Shown: piece by piece, positions 54,101 through 63,049 of the stretch
Layout of the letters: every line of letters starts with the position of its first letter
How positions within the stretch are numbered: the first letter of the stretch is position 1
Assembly: GCF_029784165.1 (NCBI RefSeq)
Contig: NC_073696.1
Location: forward strand, 157,866,223 to 157,930,222
Source: Wyeomyia smithii
Lineage: Eukaryota > Arthropoda > Insecta > Diptera > Culicidae
Length of the DNA: 64,000 nucleotides
Direction of reading: 5' to 3'
Notes under the pieces: model-generated
Databases searched by the model: none
Told to the model about the DNA's origin: nothing
What the model saw: the letters and a program-made list of their open reading frames with translations, nothing else
Made by a program: the position numbers and the translations under genes

Positions 54101-54235
54101 ATTTCCAGATACCGCACTAACTTTGCTCAAAACAATCCATTCGAAGTGTGTTGTCGTAAGTTTAATATTGTTTGTGACGTGTACGATTTTAATATGACCA
54201 AATCAATGTTTAGACTTAGAATAAGTAGTTATTAG
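51173..54235 (+). CDS. CR1-clade ORF2: endonuclease and reverse transcriptase (open frame of 1020 codons)
   Basis: The frame opens at 51173, overlapping the ORF1 TGA (TTGA). There is no ATG before NSLM at about 51447, inside the endonuclease, so synthesis would need stop-restart or frameshifting, or the start has been lost. The endonuclease shows CYQQNVLGLRTK, LTETWLNN, VVGDYNLPHLCW and DQHHYPFV. RT shows GPDCLPPIFFKNC, YRAISILSCLPKVFES, QHGFVKKRSTTTNL, VDFAKAFDKVPH, GVPQGSHLGPLLF and the catalytic FADDLKFF. The C-terminal ILEYGAIVWAPY and LRLALRM are typical. No RNase H is present. CR1 (Q/T1-like) is favoured over Jockey because of the ORF1 PHD finger. The 3' UTR is about 50 bp, ending AACAATAAAAAAAAA at 54285. 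Confidence 0.85.
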   Translation: MISSILLLALPFASSPHQLVINRNEPAFLLTENHHTNSSADNNERTNLTPPRRAPVPIANGHDQILPSNDVRSFTCYQQNVLGLRTKTNSLMLALSQCEYDVIALTETWLNNDILDSELTHNYTIHRCDRNARTSRHKRGGGVLIAVRNELRSAAVHIADSDELEQIVVRVLLPNFELFVCCIYLPPNSNPLLYTQHAECVQKLTKLAGERNVILVVGDYNLPHLCWTQDDNLKCMLPINASTEQEIALVESVLSNGLYQINNVTNFNGRLLDLAFVSDNSCVEILEPALPLLKVDQHHYPFVIIFDIAEEKTTSNVESLDFDFSRCDFESLNTCFANVDWEEILVGCSLDEAVQHLNEQLLTILRDVVPLRRASGLRAKRQPWWNNELQRSRNRIRKVRKRFFRMRNEQHKADLRVIQSEYNSLHAHCFRCYIHRMEDNFKQDPKSFWTFVKNRKQLSGVPERVTYNDNVAESTLESANLFSSFFRSMQSNNRPPSSEAYLNSLPQFDLGLAPFNFSLRDVMMQLQSIDGSKGAGPDCLPPIFFKNCAESLALPARIIFNRSISEGSFPSAWKSAAIVPVHKAGSIHDVKNYRAISILSCLPKVFESLVHDSLYPKVHHIISEWQHGFVKKRSTTTNLMAYVSLLISALDKRQQVDAIYVDFAKAFDKVPHLLLVTTLRKMGLPDWLTKWISSYLNERSAYVRIGGTCSLPFTLHSGVPQGSHLGPLLFILFVNDLCSTIQSPKYMFADDLKFFRVVTSALDCCAIQADIDTLLSWCTLNGMEVNVRKCNVVSFCRKRHVMMYDYRMSQASNNRVNTVKDLGILLDAKLSFAQHISATTAKAYAVLGFIKRNTQQFNDIYCLKSLFSALVRSILEYGAIVWAPYHAVHINRIERIQRQFLRLALRMLPWNDPVRLPRYEHRCSLIQLQTLTSRRTMLQRLFVFDLLENNLDSPELLSKFQFNAPQRLTRRSDFFRISRYRTNFAQNNPFEVCCRKFNIVCDVYDFNMTKSMFRLRISSY

Positions 54236-54495
54236 AAATGTCTGTACGATTTTTTTTTCGAAGACTTATGAACAATAAAAAAAAACTCGATAGGGGCGAA
54301 ATGGTCACCTTTAGGTGGGGTGAAATGAGCACACCTTGTCACATAAACTTACCTGAGATTCATCTCAGTAGACTTGTGAGTTTGTCTGTTTCCAGAGTCA
54401 GTGTTTGTTTACAGTGATGGTGCGAAAAATCTTCGAGACCGAATCGGTCAGAAAAAGGACGGCAGGCAGAATTGGCCACCATAAGGCGCGACGGG

Positions 54496-55110
54496 TCGAA
54501 ATACTCAGAAGTCTTGAAGAAGATGAGGGGGGAAACCCAGCTCAGAGATCTGGGGGCGGATGTGCGGAATATCCGCCGATCTCGCACTGGCGAGATGATA
54601 CTTGAGCTCCGGAAGGACGCCAAGAACAAGGGGGCTACTTATAAAACGGTAGCTGAAAAAATCCTAGGGAAGGAGGTGCAAGTGCGGGCACTCACCTCAG
54701 AGGTGAGCACAAGCCCTCAAAGCGAAGTGCGGGGTAGAGGTGGCTAAGGAGTCAATCCGCCTCCGCAAAGGACCGGCGGGGACCCAGCTACCTTCCGACT
54801 ACCGTCGGCGGATGCTAACCTGGCCCTGAAAGAAGGTAAGTTGAAGGTCGGCTGGTCTGTATGTCCTCTGGGCATACTACAGCAACCAGACATTTGCTTC
54901 CGGTGCTTTGAGGGTGGACATAAGTCCTGGACCTGCAAGGGGCCCGATAGGAGCCAGTTGTGCAGGCGATGTGGAGGTACAGGCCATAAAGCGAAGGACT
55001 GTGGGGAGTCTCCCAAGTGTATGGTATGTTCCGGGAAACGGGACGCCAAACACTTTATGGGAGGCTCCAGGTGCCCAGCCGGTAAGCCGGCTGCGAAACC
55101 ACGGGTGTAA
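54496..55110 (+). pseudogene. R1-clade ORF1, 5'-truncated, with three zinc knuckles
   Basis: The nucleocapsid-like ORF1 of an R1-clade element begins mid-protein at the insertion point. It first reads SKYSEVLKKMRGETQLRDLG to a stop at 54745; after a shift it ends with CFRCFEGGHKSWTC, CRRCGGTGHKAKDC and CMVC...H (54886-55060), stop 55110. Three CCHC knuckles just ahead of ORF2 are typical of R1 elements. The insertion has a target duplication AAGGCGCGACGGG (54483-54495, 58398-58410). The truncated frame is by chance open to the pogo HTH frame upstream. Confidence 0.8.
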
Positions 55111-55112
55111 GG

Positions 55113-58100
55113 GTGACACAACTGAACCTGAACCATTGCTTCGCGGCTCAGCAGCTGCTACACCAAGCAGCCACTGAGTCGTTGTCGGACATCACCATCA
55201 TATCAGACCCCTACCGCATCCCTCCCGGAAACGGTAACTGGGTTGCGGATAAGTCCAGTATGGCGGCCATATGTACGACGGGCAAGTTCCCGGTTCAGGA
55301 GGTTGTCTCAACCTCAGAAGAAGGGTACGTAGTTGCTAAGGTGAACGGAGTGTTCTACTGCAGTTGCTATGCTCCGCCACAATGGTCCACCGAAAGGTTC
55401 ACCCTGATGGTCGATCTCCTATCCATGGAGCTAACGGGCCTAACGCCGTTGGTGGTGGCGGGCGACTTCAACGCTTGGGCTGTTGAGTGGGGAAATCGCT
55501 TCACGAACCAGAGGGGCCAGATCTTGTTGGAGGCTTTGGCAAAGCTCAACCTAGATCTGGCCAACGTTGGGAACAAAAGTACATTTAGCAGAAATGGCGC
55601 GGAGTCGATCATCGACGCGACGTTCTCCAACCCAGGACTGATCAAGAACTGGAGGGTAGACGATGGCTACACTAATAGCGACCACCAGGCGGTCTGTTAT
55701 AGTGTAGACAACAACGAGAGGTGGCAAGCGACGAGTAGGGTTAACACTCCGTTCGCCCGCAGGTGGAAGACATCGCATTTTTAAGCCGAGGTATTTGAAG
55801 AGGCAATTAGACGAGAGCGCGAGGGGGGCAGTCGGCTTCGCCCGACGCCTGACCAACTAGTTGCTATGCTATCTCGGGCGTGTGAAGCCACCATGCCTAG
55901 GACTCGCCAACCTAGGAATGGGAAGCCACCGGTCTACTGGTGGACTGACGAGATAGCGGATCTTCGCAGTGCGTGCCTCCGTGCGAGACGGAGGATGCAG
56001 CGTGCGCGAACAAATGAACAGAGGACAGAGCGCCGCGCAGCATTCAGTTCTGCCAGATCGACGCTGAAGAGTGCGATTAAGGCCAGCAAGAGGGCCTGTT
56101 TCGATAGGCTATGCGCGAGTGCCAATACGAACCCGTGGGGTGACGCCTACAGGATCATAATCGCCAAGACCAAAGGCGCGCTGGCGCCTGCAGAGCGATC
56201 ACCAGCGATGCTGGAGCGAATCATCGAGGTACTCTTTTCGCGCCACGAGCCAAGTCCTTGGCCTCCGGCGGTCGAGTCCCACGTCCGACGTTCCAGTATC
56301 TCAGACACAGACCAGGGATGGTCGGCCAACCTGCCGAGCATCCAATCCGTGGGCGACGACAGTCGTGTCTCATCGGGATCGCCAACTCTCTAAAGGTGAG
56401 CAAGGCACCGGCACCGGATGGCATCCCTATCCTGGCAATCAGGCTGGCGATAAAAACGGCCCCCGGGCTGGTTCGAGTAGTCATGCAGAGATGCCTGGAT
56501 GACTGCCTCTTTCCGGATAGGTGGAAGCGGCAGAAATTGGTCCTACTGCCGAAGGCTGGGAAACCACCAGGTGACCCATCGGCATATAGGCCTATCTGCC
56601 TGCTAGACACGACGGGCAAGGTACTTGAGAGGATTATCCTCAACAGACTGGTGAGGTACACAGAGGGTGTAAACGGTCTGGCAAGTAATCAGTTCGGCTT
56701 CCGGAAGGGCAGGTCCAAGCTGGATGCTATCGCCTCCGTCACCAAGACGGCGGAGATAGCACTCCAGCGCAAGAGAAGGGGAATACGCTATTGCGCAATC
56801 GTCACGCTTGTGTGAAGAATGCGTTCAATAGCGCCAGTTGGGACTCCATAGCACTCGCGCTCAGGAGCATCCACGTACCGGTGTCGCTGTACAAAATTCT
56901 GGAAAACTACTTCCAGAATCGAGTACTGGTTTACAACACAGAGGAGGGTCAGAAGTGCGTCCCAATCACCGCCGGGGTTCCGCAAGGTTCAATCCTGGGT
57001 CCGGTGTTGTGGAACGTCATGTATGACGGGGTGTTGAAACTAAAGTTTCCTGTAGGGGTTGTGATCGTCGGCTTTGCAGACGACATAACGCTAGAGGTTT
57101 ACGGCGAGTCGATCGAAGAGGTCGAGTTGACGGCTGCGCATTGCATAAGGAAGGTCGAGGACTGGATGCGCTCCAGGAAACTGGAGCTCGCGCACCATAA
57201 GACGGAGGTCACGGTTGTGAACAACCGTAAATCAGAGCAACAGGCGGTGGTCAGAGTCGGAGACTGTACCATCACCTCAAAGCGATCGTTGAGGCTCTTG
57301 GGGGTTATGGTCGACGACAAGCTCACGTTCGGTAGCCACGTCGACTATGCCTGTAAGAGGGCCTCATCGGCTATTGCAGCACTATCTCGTATGATGTTCA
57401 ATAGCTCAGCGGTCTATGGCAGCAAGCGAAGACTTCTTGCCATCGTGGTTTCGTCCATACTTAGGTATGGTGGGCCAGTATGGTCCAGAGCGCTAGGTAC
57501 TAACAGTTACCGCGGTAAACTGGAAAGTACCTACAGGCTCATGTGCCTGAGAGTTGTGAGTGCGTATCGTACGGTGTCATACGATGCAATCTGTGTCTTG
57601 TCCGGCATGATGCCTATCAGCATCGCCTTCAAGGAGGACAGAGAGTGTTTCGACCACCGTGACACAAGGGGCATACGAGGCACCAGAAGGTCATTCTCGA
57701 TGCTCCGTTGGCAGAGGGAATGGTCCAATTCCACAAAGGGCAGATGGACGCACCGACTTATACTGGAGATATGCGGCTGGGTCGGGAGGCGACATGGCGA
57801 GGTGACCTTCCACCTGACACAGATCCTGTCAGGCCATGGTTGCTTCAGGCAATATCTGCACAGGTTCGGGCACCCGGGGTCCCCCATGTGTCCCGAGTGC
57901 ATGGAAGAGGAGGAGACTGCAGAGCATGTCTTCTTCGTATGCCCTCGTTTCGTAAGCGAGGAGCAGCATGATGACTGTGAGCGGGCCTGGCACTACTCCG
58001 GACAATTTTGTCCGGAGGATGTGCGACGACCCGGACATCTGGAACGCGGCCTGTGCGGCCGCCTCTCAGATTGTCCTGGAGCAACAACGTGTGGGGCGGG

Positions 58101-58125
58101 TCAATCACCAACACGCCAGTGGTAG
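55113..58125 (+). pseudogene. R1-clade ORF2 (endonuclease-RT), broken
   Basis: Begins 2 nt after the ORF1 stop (VTQLNLNHC). The endonuclease shows NLNHCFAAQQLL, SDPYRIPPGNGNWV, VVAGDFNAWAVEWG and SDHQAV. There is a single stop at 55782, a frameshift near 56230, RT blocks APAPDGIPILAI, YRPICLLDTTGKVLERI and QFGFRKGRSKLDAI, then a 1-nt loss at about 56810 that removes the motif-A aspartate (VTL-x-VKNAFNSASW). GVPQGSILGPVLWN and the catalytic GFADDITL follow. The C-terminal knuckle CPECMEEEETAEHVFFVC is an R1-clade feature. The stop is at 58125. The native protein would be about 1000 aa. Confidence 0.85.
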
Positions 58126-58399
58126 CTAACTACCAGTCTCCAGGTAGTTAGCTAGGAGGTTATAAGAGTAAAGAGGGTGCATCACGCACAAAAGCCACTT
58201 CCCGACGTAATACTTAACCGTCGTTCTGGGTAGACCAGGGCTGGAGACTGGAGGGGTTTTAGTGGGTCGGGACAGGGATCAGTAGGTGTCTGAGGGAGTG
58301 TAACTACCCCAGCATCTCTCCCCTAGTCTCATCCCCACACCCTGAGTTCTTTTCTCAGGTGTCTGTTTGCAGATTTCCCTGCCACCTTTGAAAAAAAAA
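58126..58399 (+). other. R1-clade 3' UTR and poly(A)
   Basis: 270 bp ending in A9 (58391-58399), then the target duplication. It contains a near-palindrome CTAACTACC...GGTAGTTAGCTAG just after the stop codon (58126-58155). Confidence 0.7.
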
Positions 58400-58777
58400 G
58401 GCGCGACGGGACATTCACGAACCAAGCCGCCAAGTATCACAGCATCTCGCGACAAACGTTGGCCCATTAGTTGTACTTCTACACAATTTCAAGATATGTT
58501 CTATTAGAGTGCTCATTATACCCCGTGGGTGCTCATTATGCCCCAGTGGGGTGCTCATTGTGCCCCACACATCGACTGGTGGCTAGTTTTTGATGCATGA
58601 ATCCAATTGGTGTTTTTAACCATTATACGATAAACTTTTTAATTTGTGATTTGTGATAAACTTTTTAATTCGAATTTTGCACTAAAGACAGCTTAAAATT
58701 TTTGTCGTTTTCCATGCTTAAATCAGCAACCAAGTTAAGGTGCTCATTATGCCCCTGTTCCCCCTAGTCTAAATATT

Positions 58778-59353
58778 TTCCTTTTCATAGCTGGATTTCA
58801 CATTTTTAAACATTACAGGCAAAGTAATAGTCCGATTGCAAAACAAATCAATAGGTTCTCATGAGGCAACTAGACCTTCCATTTGACATTGATTTTATGA
58901 AAATCGGTCCAGCCATCTCTGAGAAACATGAATGAGATTAAACAGTCTTCAGAACACGTTTCTTCTCATAACTTTTGAACCACAAAATCAATCTTTATTA
59001 ATTTCAAAAGTTAGGGGTTTTCAAGGTAGCCCGTTCATTTGAACCCAATTTTGTTCAAATCGGTTGTGTAGTTTTCGAGATAATGATGTTTCATGTTTTT
59101 TACATTTTGCTACATAACCTCCAAACTAAAAATCCGATTACAATAAATTATCTTATGGGACAACAAGACCTTTCATTTGCAATTAATTTCATGAAAATCG
59201 GTCCAGCGATCTCTGAGAAAAGTGAGTGAGAATAAAAATCTGCACACACACACACACACACCTGAGTCGAGTGATATAAGCCATTCGGCCTTTTGGAGCA
59301 CTTTTATACTTTCGGTGTTGCAAGTGATTGCTATGCCTTTCTAGGAGAAAGGC
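58778..59353 (-). repeat. Dispersed mosquito repeat (AGAAAGG-ended), copy B
   Basis: Reverse-complement copy of 13738-14400, with the same order: CCTTTCTAGGAGAAAGGC at 59328-59346, (CA)n at 59247-59262, and AAAATCGGTCCAGC at 58902 and 59190. The pogo-type element cuts it at about 58766. Confidence 0.75.
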
Positions 59354-59835
59354 AAAAAGCTGATTTCACAGCCGGGGACGATCGAATAGCGATCAATATA
59401 GCTAGCATATATTTAAATTTTTTCTGAATCGTAAAACAGAGCCTCGTTAATTCGAGTTATAATAATTTTCTCATACTTTCATGATTTTCTTCCAAGTCTA
59501 AACCCGTACTCCCTAAATAAATCCCTATACACACATAATTACACTCATACTAACATTTGTTCACGCCTTATCACGTATACAGGTAGAGATTAACACGGCA
59601 ATACAAAAGCTTGAAATTTTGACTTTTGTTCGTATTTGAAAGATAGTTTTAGTACTTTCCAAATGCAAATAGACAATATTTTGTCACCTCTTAAATTTTA
59701 CACGTACCCTGAAAACTATTTTTATGAACAGTTGTAAATTCGTTCTACAAAAAAGGCAAAAAATGATGGAAAGTGTATTTCAGATTAGTTGTATTTCTCC
59801 ATTTATTTATTGGAGTGTGTAAACCAATCATTTAC
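59354..59835 (-). other. Probable intron downstream of the ALDH exon
   Basis: AT-rich and non-coding, with no repeat recognised. A GTAAATGATT splice donor lies at its boundary with the exon. Confidence 0.5.
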
Positions 59836-59984
59836 CTGAATGCTTCCCGTGCTGCGGCAACTGCTGAATCGACATCTGCTTTACTACCCTTTTGTATTTC
59901 CGCAATTACTTGCTTATTAGTTGGATTTACTGAAGGAAATATGGCTCCATCAATACTTTTATGCCATTCATTGTTAATGAAGAT
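59836..59984 (-). CDS. Aldh: Aldehyde dehydrogenase, single internal exon
   Basis: A 149-bp minus-strand exon with acceptor ATATTTTCAG before 59984 and donor GTAAATG after 59836. It encodes IFINNEWHKSIDGAIFPSVN, then PTNKQVIAEIQKGSKADVDS and AVAAAREAFR. This is the N-terminal segment of NAD-dependent ALDH1/2-class enzymes (F-I-N-x-E-W...NP-x-T-x-x-x-I..V..G...DVD.AV.AAR.AF), which oxidise aldehydes to acids, often in mitochondria. The exon starts in phase 0 and ends after two bases of a codon. No stop or frameshift is present, and conservation suggests a live gene. The following exon (W-R-x-M region) was not found in 1-59835, so either the intron is enormous or this is an isolated exon copy. 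Confidence 0.8.
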
Positions 59985-60080
59985 CTGAAAATATCAATAT
60001 TCATTATTAAAGGTTGCCGATAACTGCAATAAAAATGGAAAAGCATGTCGTATGTTTTTCAACTGACTATCTAAATCTAA

Positions 60081-60540
60081 GTTACACACTTCAATTTTAA
60101 TGCCGAGAACTCAACAGCTGATAAATTCAGCAAAATGTTTTACAAATTCTGGTAGAATATTCAAGAACTCCGGCAAGCAAAATGTCAATACATGCGGTAG
60201 ATCGATATATTTGCTGAATGATCGTCGAAACATATTGCTGACAATCATTAAAAATTTCGCTGAGCTCGATCAACGCTTTGGGAAGTTTTCCGAGATGAGT
60301 TAAGTAGGTACACACTTAGATTTCATTGCCGAGAACTCAACAGCTTATAAATTCAGCGAAATGTTCTACAAGTTTTCGGCAGAATTTTCAAGAACTTCAG
60401 CAAACGAAATTTAATACCTGCTGGTTTACGGTAGATCGATATATTTGCTAAATGTTCGTCGAAATATATTGCTGAAATTTCGCCGAGCTCCATCAGCTGT
60501 TGGGAAGTTTGCCGAGATAAATTAAGTGTGTAAACATTTA
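60081..60540. repeat. Two tandem units of about 228 bp
   Basis: TGCCGAGAACTCAACAGCT, GGTAGATCGATATATTTGCT and TTGGGAAGTTT(T/G)CCGAGAT occur in both units (60101-60318 and 60330-60535), with roughly 80 percent identity by eye. The flanks TTACACACTT and AAGTGTGTAAAC are inverted, so it may be a MITE with an internal duplication. Confidence 0.65.
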
Positions 60541-62874
60541 TTTATAGTATTAACTTAAACTGTTTATTTATTTATATTTGCTCTTATTAATCTCCTTGCA
60601 TGTTAAGGGAAAATTGAAAAGCCTGCCTACGGGAATTCCCATATATGTATGAAAACTTCATTATCTTTTGTCAATAATTTAAACTACTGCACTGACAAAT
60701 TTTGAACTCAGTTTAACAAACTTTGCTCTGTAATTTAATTCCCTAAAAGTAGGCTTTCTTGGACTCTATTTGGGTTAGGATCTCAGCAGGCCCGTAGCTA
60801 CTGGGGGGCTAGGGGGGCTTAGCTTCCCCCACGCGTTTGCATTGCCCCACCACGCAATTTTCTCATGTATGTGATTGATATTAGGTGAAAAAATCCAAGA
60901 GAAAAATCTGAAATATAGCAATAAGCATTGTTGAATAGTCTCAGTATTTTTTCAATTTTAACTATATCAGTCAATTTTTTGGTCGAACTCATATGCCAAA
61001 GAGGATAAATTATTCAATCTTTTGGTGAGCCAGCCTGATTCGCGTCAAAGTCGAAACTGACGATCCGCATACTTCCCTTTCGGATGTCCGGTCCAGCGTC
61101 TGGGAGTGAAAATGTCAGTTTTTTAAAGTGTCATTTTTAAAGTGTCAGAAGGAACCAATCACAGTTTTGTATGTTTGATTACATTAGAACAATGAAAAAC
61201 AAGTTTGGCTGTAAAATTGGACCAATTTTTCCAGAAGTTTCTATTTCTCACTTCTTGATTTCTTAGATTGAGCATATCGTGGGAAGAAACGACACACAAT
61301 ACTAGTTTTTTCAAATCTTAATTGCTTCTTGTGATTCATGTTCATGTTCAGTTCAATATATTTTGGCCGGAATTTTTCACATCTCGGAAGCATAACCCAG
61401 TCCGTTACCTGGCCCGGACAACTCTGTTCCGTTTCGGTCCGAAATAAAATCGTACTATAAAAACTGTAGTCTGATCGGACTACGCACTGGGCATTCCACA
61501 CTCTACCCGGTCTGATGGTAAACACTGATCAAACAATGCCTACGTAAAATTTAGAATTTAGGCTGACGGTTGAATCGCTCCATTTTCTCAGTATATTTTC
61601 GTGAATAGAATATCTCAGTATCGTTAGTTGACATTGGTTTTAAATGAGGCGACTCTCGAAGCTGGATTTCTAACGCTGTAATTTCTTCAATGTTGCTTCA
61701 GAGTTTTGAAAACTCTCTTCTGTCCTTAGTTTTTCGATCGCACATGGTCGCACCCTCAAGACATTTGAACATTTGAAGAAATTAAGTGGAAGATACACAT
61801 ATACACGCTAATCAATAGCGGTCTTCACGTCGAGCTCGAATACAAATACCCAGCCGTAACCTATTGTAGAGTTATAAGTTTATAGGCGCGAGAGTGAGAG
61901 AGCTCTCGAGTAATAAGAACTGGTGAAGTCAGTCGATAATGAACTAGGGTTGTCGATATTGAAAATAAAATATCGTTATTCGTCTTATCAGTATTAGGTG
62001 CGGCATCGATATTGAAATCGGTATTACGAGCCGATATCGATATTTTATCGATATTTTCCTTTATATATTTTTTGTTTGGCTTTCAGTTAGGTTTGAAACA
62101 AATGAACGCCAACGTGAGCGATCTGGCGAGATTTTTGCCGAAGGCTAATAAACAGCCGTGAGTAGAGTTGTTCATTAACCTACGGCGAGAATCTCACCCG
62201 ATCGGTCGCGTTGGCGTTCAGCATGTTTCATGCCTTAGTATTGCATATTCCGGCGAAGTGTTTGCTATTTCATCTCGTCCGTTAGGACAGCGGGCCGAAT
62301 GCTGATCGCTTTACGCAAGGTCCATTTTCCAATCAGATTAAACCGACGTTTCGTGAGCCGCGTCTCCTAATCGTCACTGATTCATTGACTAATCACCAGC
62401 CAGTTACTAAAGCATCCTACCTGAATATTCATGTTATCGCTCATGTAACACCGATTCTTTACTGAAATTCATCGATTCTGCCATTCCAATGCAACACCAA
62501 GGCATCGCATTTGATCGGTTTAAGGTGGTGGTTATTGCCCCGAGAAGTTCCACACCCAAATTTCTGGAAATTCGCTCTATACATGCTGTCAATAAAAATG
62601 GAAATATGGCAACCATATTTCTGTCCAAATGCTTACAATTTCCATCTACCATTTATTGATTCTAATACCAACAATTCTGGTACCTACTTTTTAGTTGGTT
62701 TGCCCTAAAATAGCTGAAATGAAGTAAACATCCTTTAATTGCTATTGACCTATTTTCGAATAAATATATTTATCAATGGAGAAACCAAGCCTTAACCGGG
62801 GAAACTGAGAGAACCGGAAAAAAACTAGAATTGTTTGGAACCGGGAAAAACCGGGAATTTCACTGAATATTACA
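60541..62874. other. Probable intron upstream of the ALDH exon
   Basis: No gene is recognised. Points of note: a G-rich phrase GTAGCTACTGGGGGGCTAGG at about 60790; a TAGGGTTGTCGATATTG hAT-like end at 61965 followed by repeated CGATAT motifs to 62060; and a palindrome at 62092-62235 (separate entry). The minus-strand ORF of 94 aa at 61241-61525 is unsupported. Confidence 0.4.
62092..62235. repeat. Imperfect palindrome, 144 bp
   Basis: GAACGCCAACG(T/C)GA...CGATC is matched in inverse by GATCGGTCGCGTTGGCGTTC; the outer GAAAC(A)AATGAACGCC pairs with GGCGTTCAGCATGTTTC. The arms are about 35 bp around an 80-bp loop. It may be a small MITE; no target duplication is evident. Confidence 0.55.
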
Positions 62875-63022
62875 AGCCGGGGTGAGATTGTCAGCTATCT
62901 CATGGCGAACACTAAAATTTCTTGAATAAGTTTTCTCGAAAACGACAAAGAAAGACTGGTCTTCTGACCAGGAAGAGATGGCTGACAGGTCACGGGCTGG
63001 ATGGCACAATCTCACCCCGGCT
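62875..63022. mobile_element. Small MITE with 17-bp perfect TIRs
   Basis: AGCCGGGGTGAGATTGT (62875-62891) and its exact inverse (63006-63022), with a second inner match TCAGCTATCTC/GAGATGGCTGA. It sits immediately 5' of the truncated I-clade copy. Confidence 0.65.
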
Positions 63023-63049
63023 GCCAGTACTAAACAGGCAGTTGACGAG

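Larger units (their letters stand above)
54293..58764. mobile_element. Pogo/psq-type DNA transposon split by an R1-clade element
   Basis: Flanked by TA (54291-54292, 58765-58766), with ends GGGGCGAAATGGTCACC and GGGGCATAATGAGCACC (right end inverted). The motif GGGGTGAAATGAGCAC/GGGGCATAATGAGCACC recurs at 54318, 58505, 58525, 58550 and 58745, like subterminal binding sites. Removing the R1-clade insert leaves a frame from ATG 54417 resembling the N-terminus of psq/CENP-B transposases (RQAELATIRRDG, then FTNQAAKYHSISRQTLAH). One base is extra near 54425. The rest of the transposase is missing, so the element is non-autonomous. Confidence 0.6.

Noticed and set aside
54841..55177. Overlapping ORFs on the minus strand in the R1-clade ORF1 region
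   Set aside because: The plus-strand zinc knuckles account for the coding signal; the minus ORFs are shadows in GC-rich sequence.
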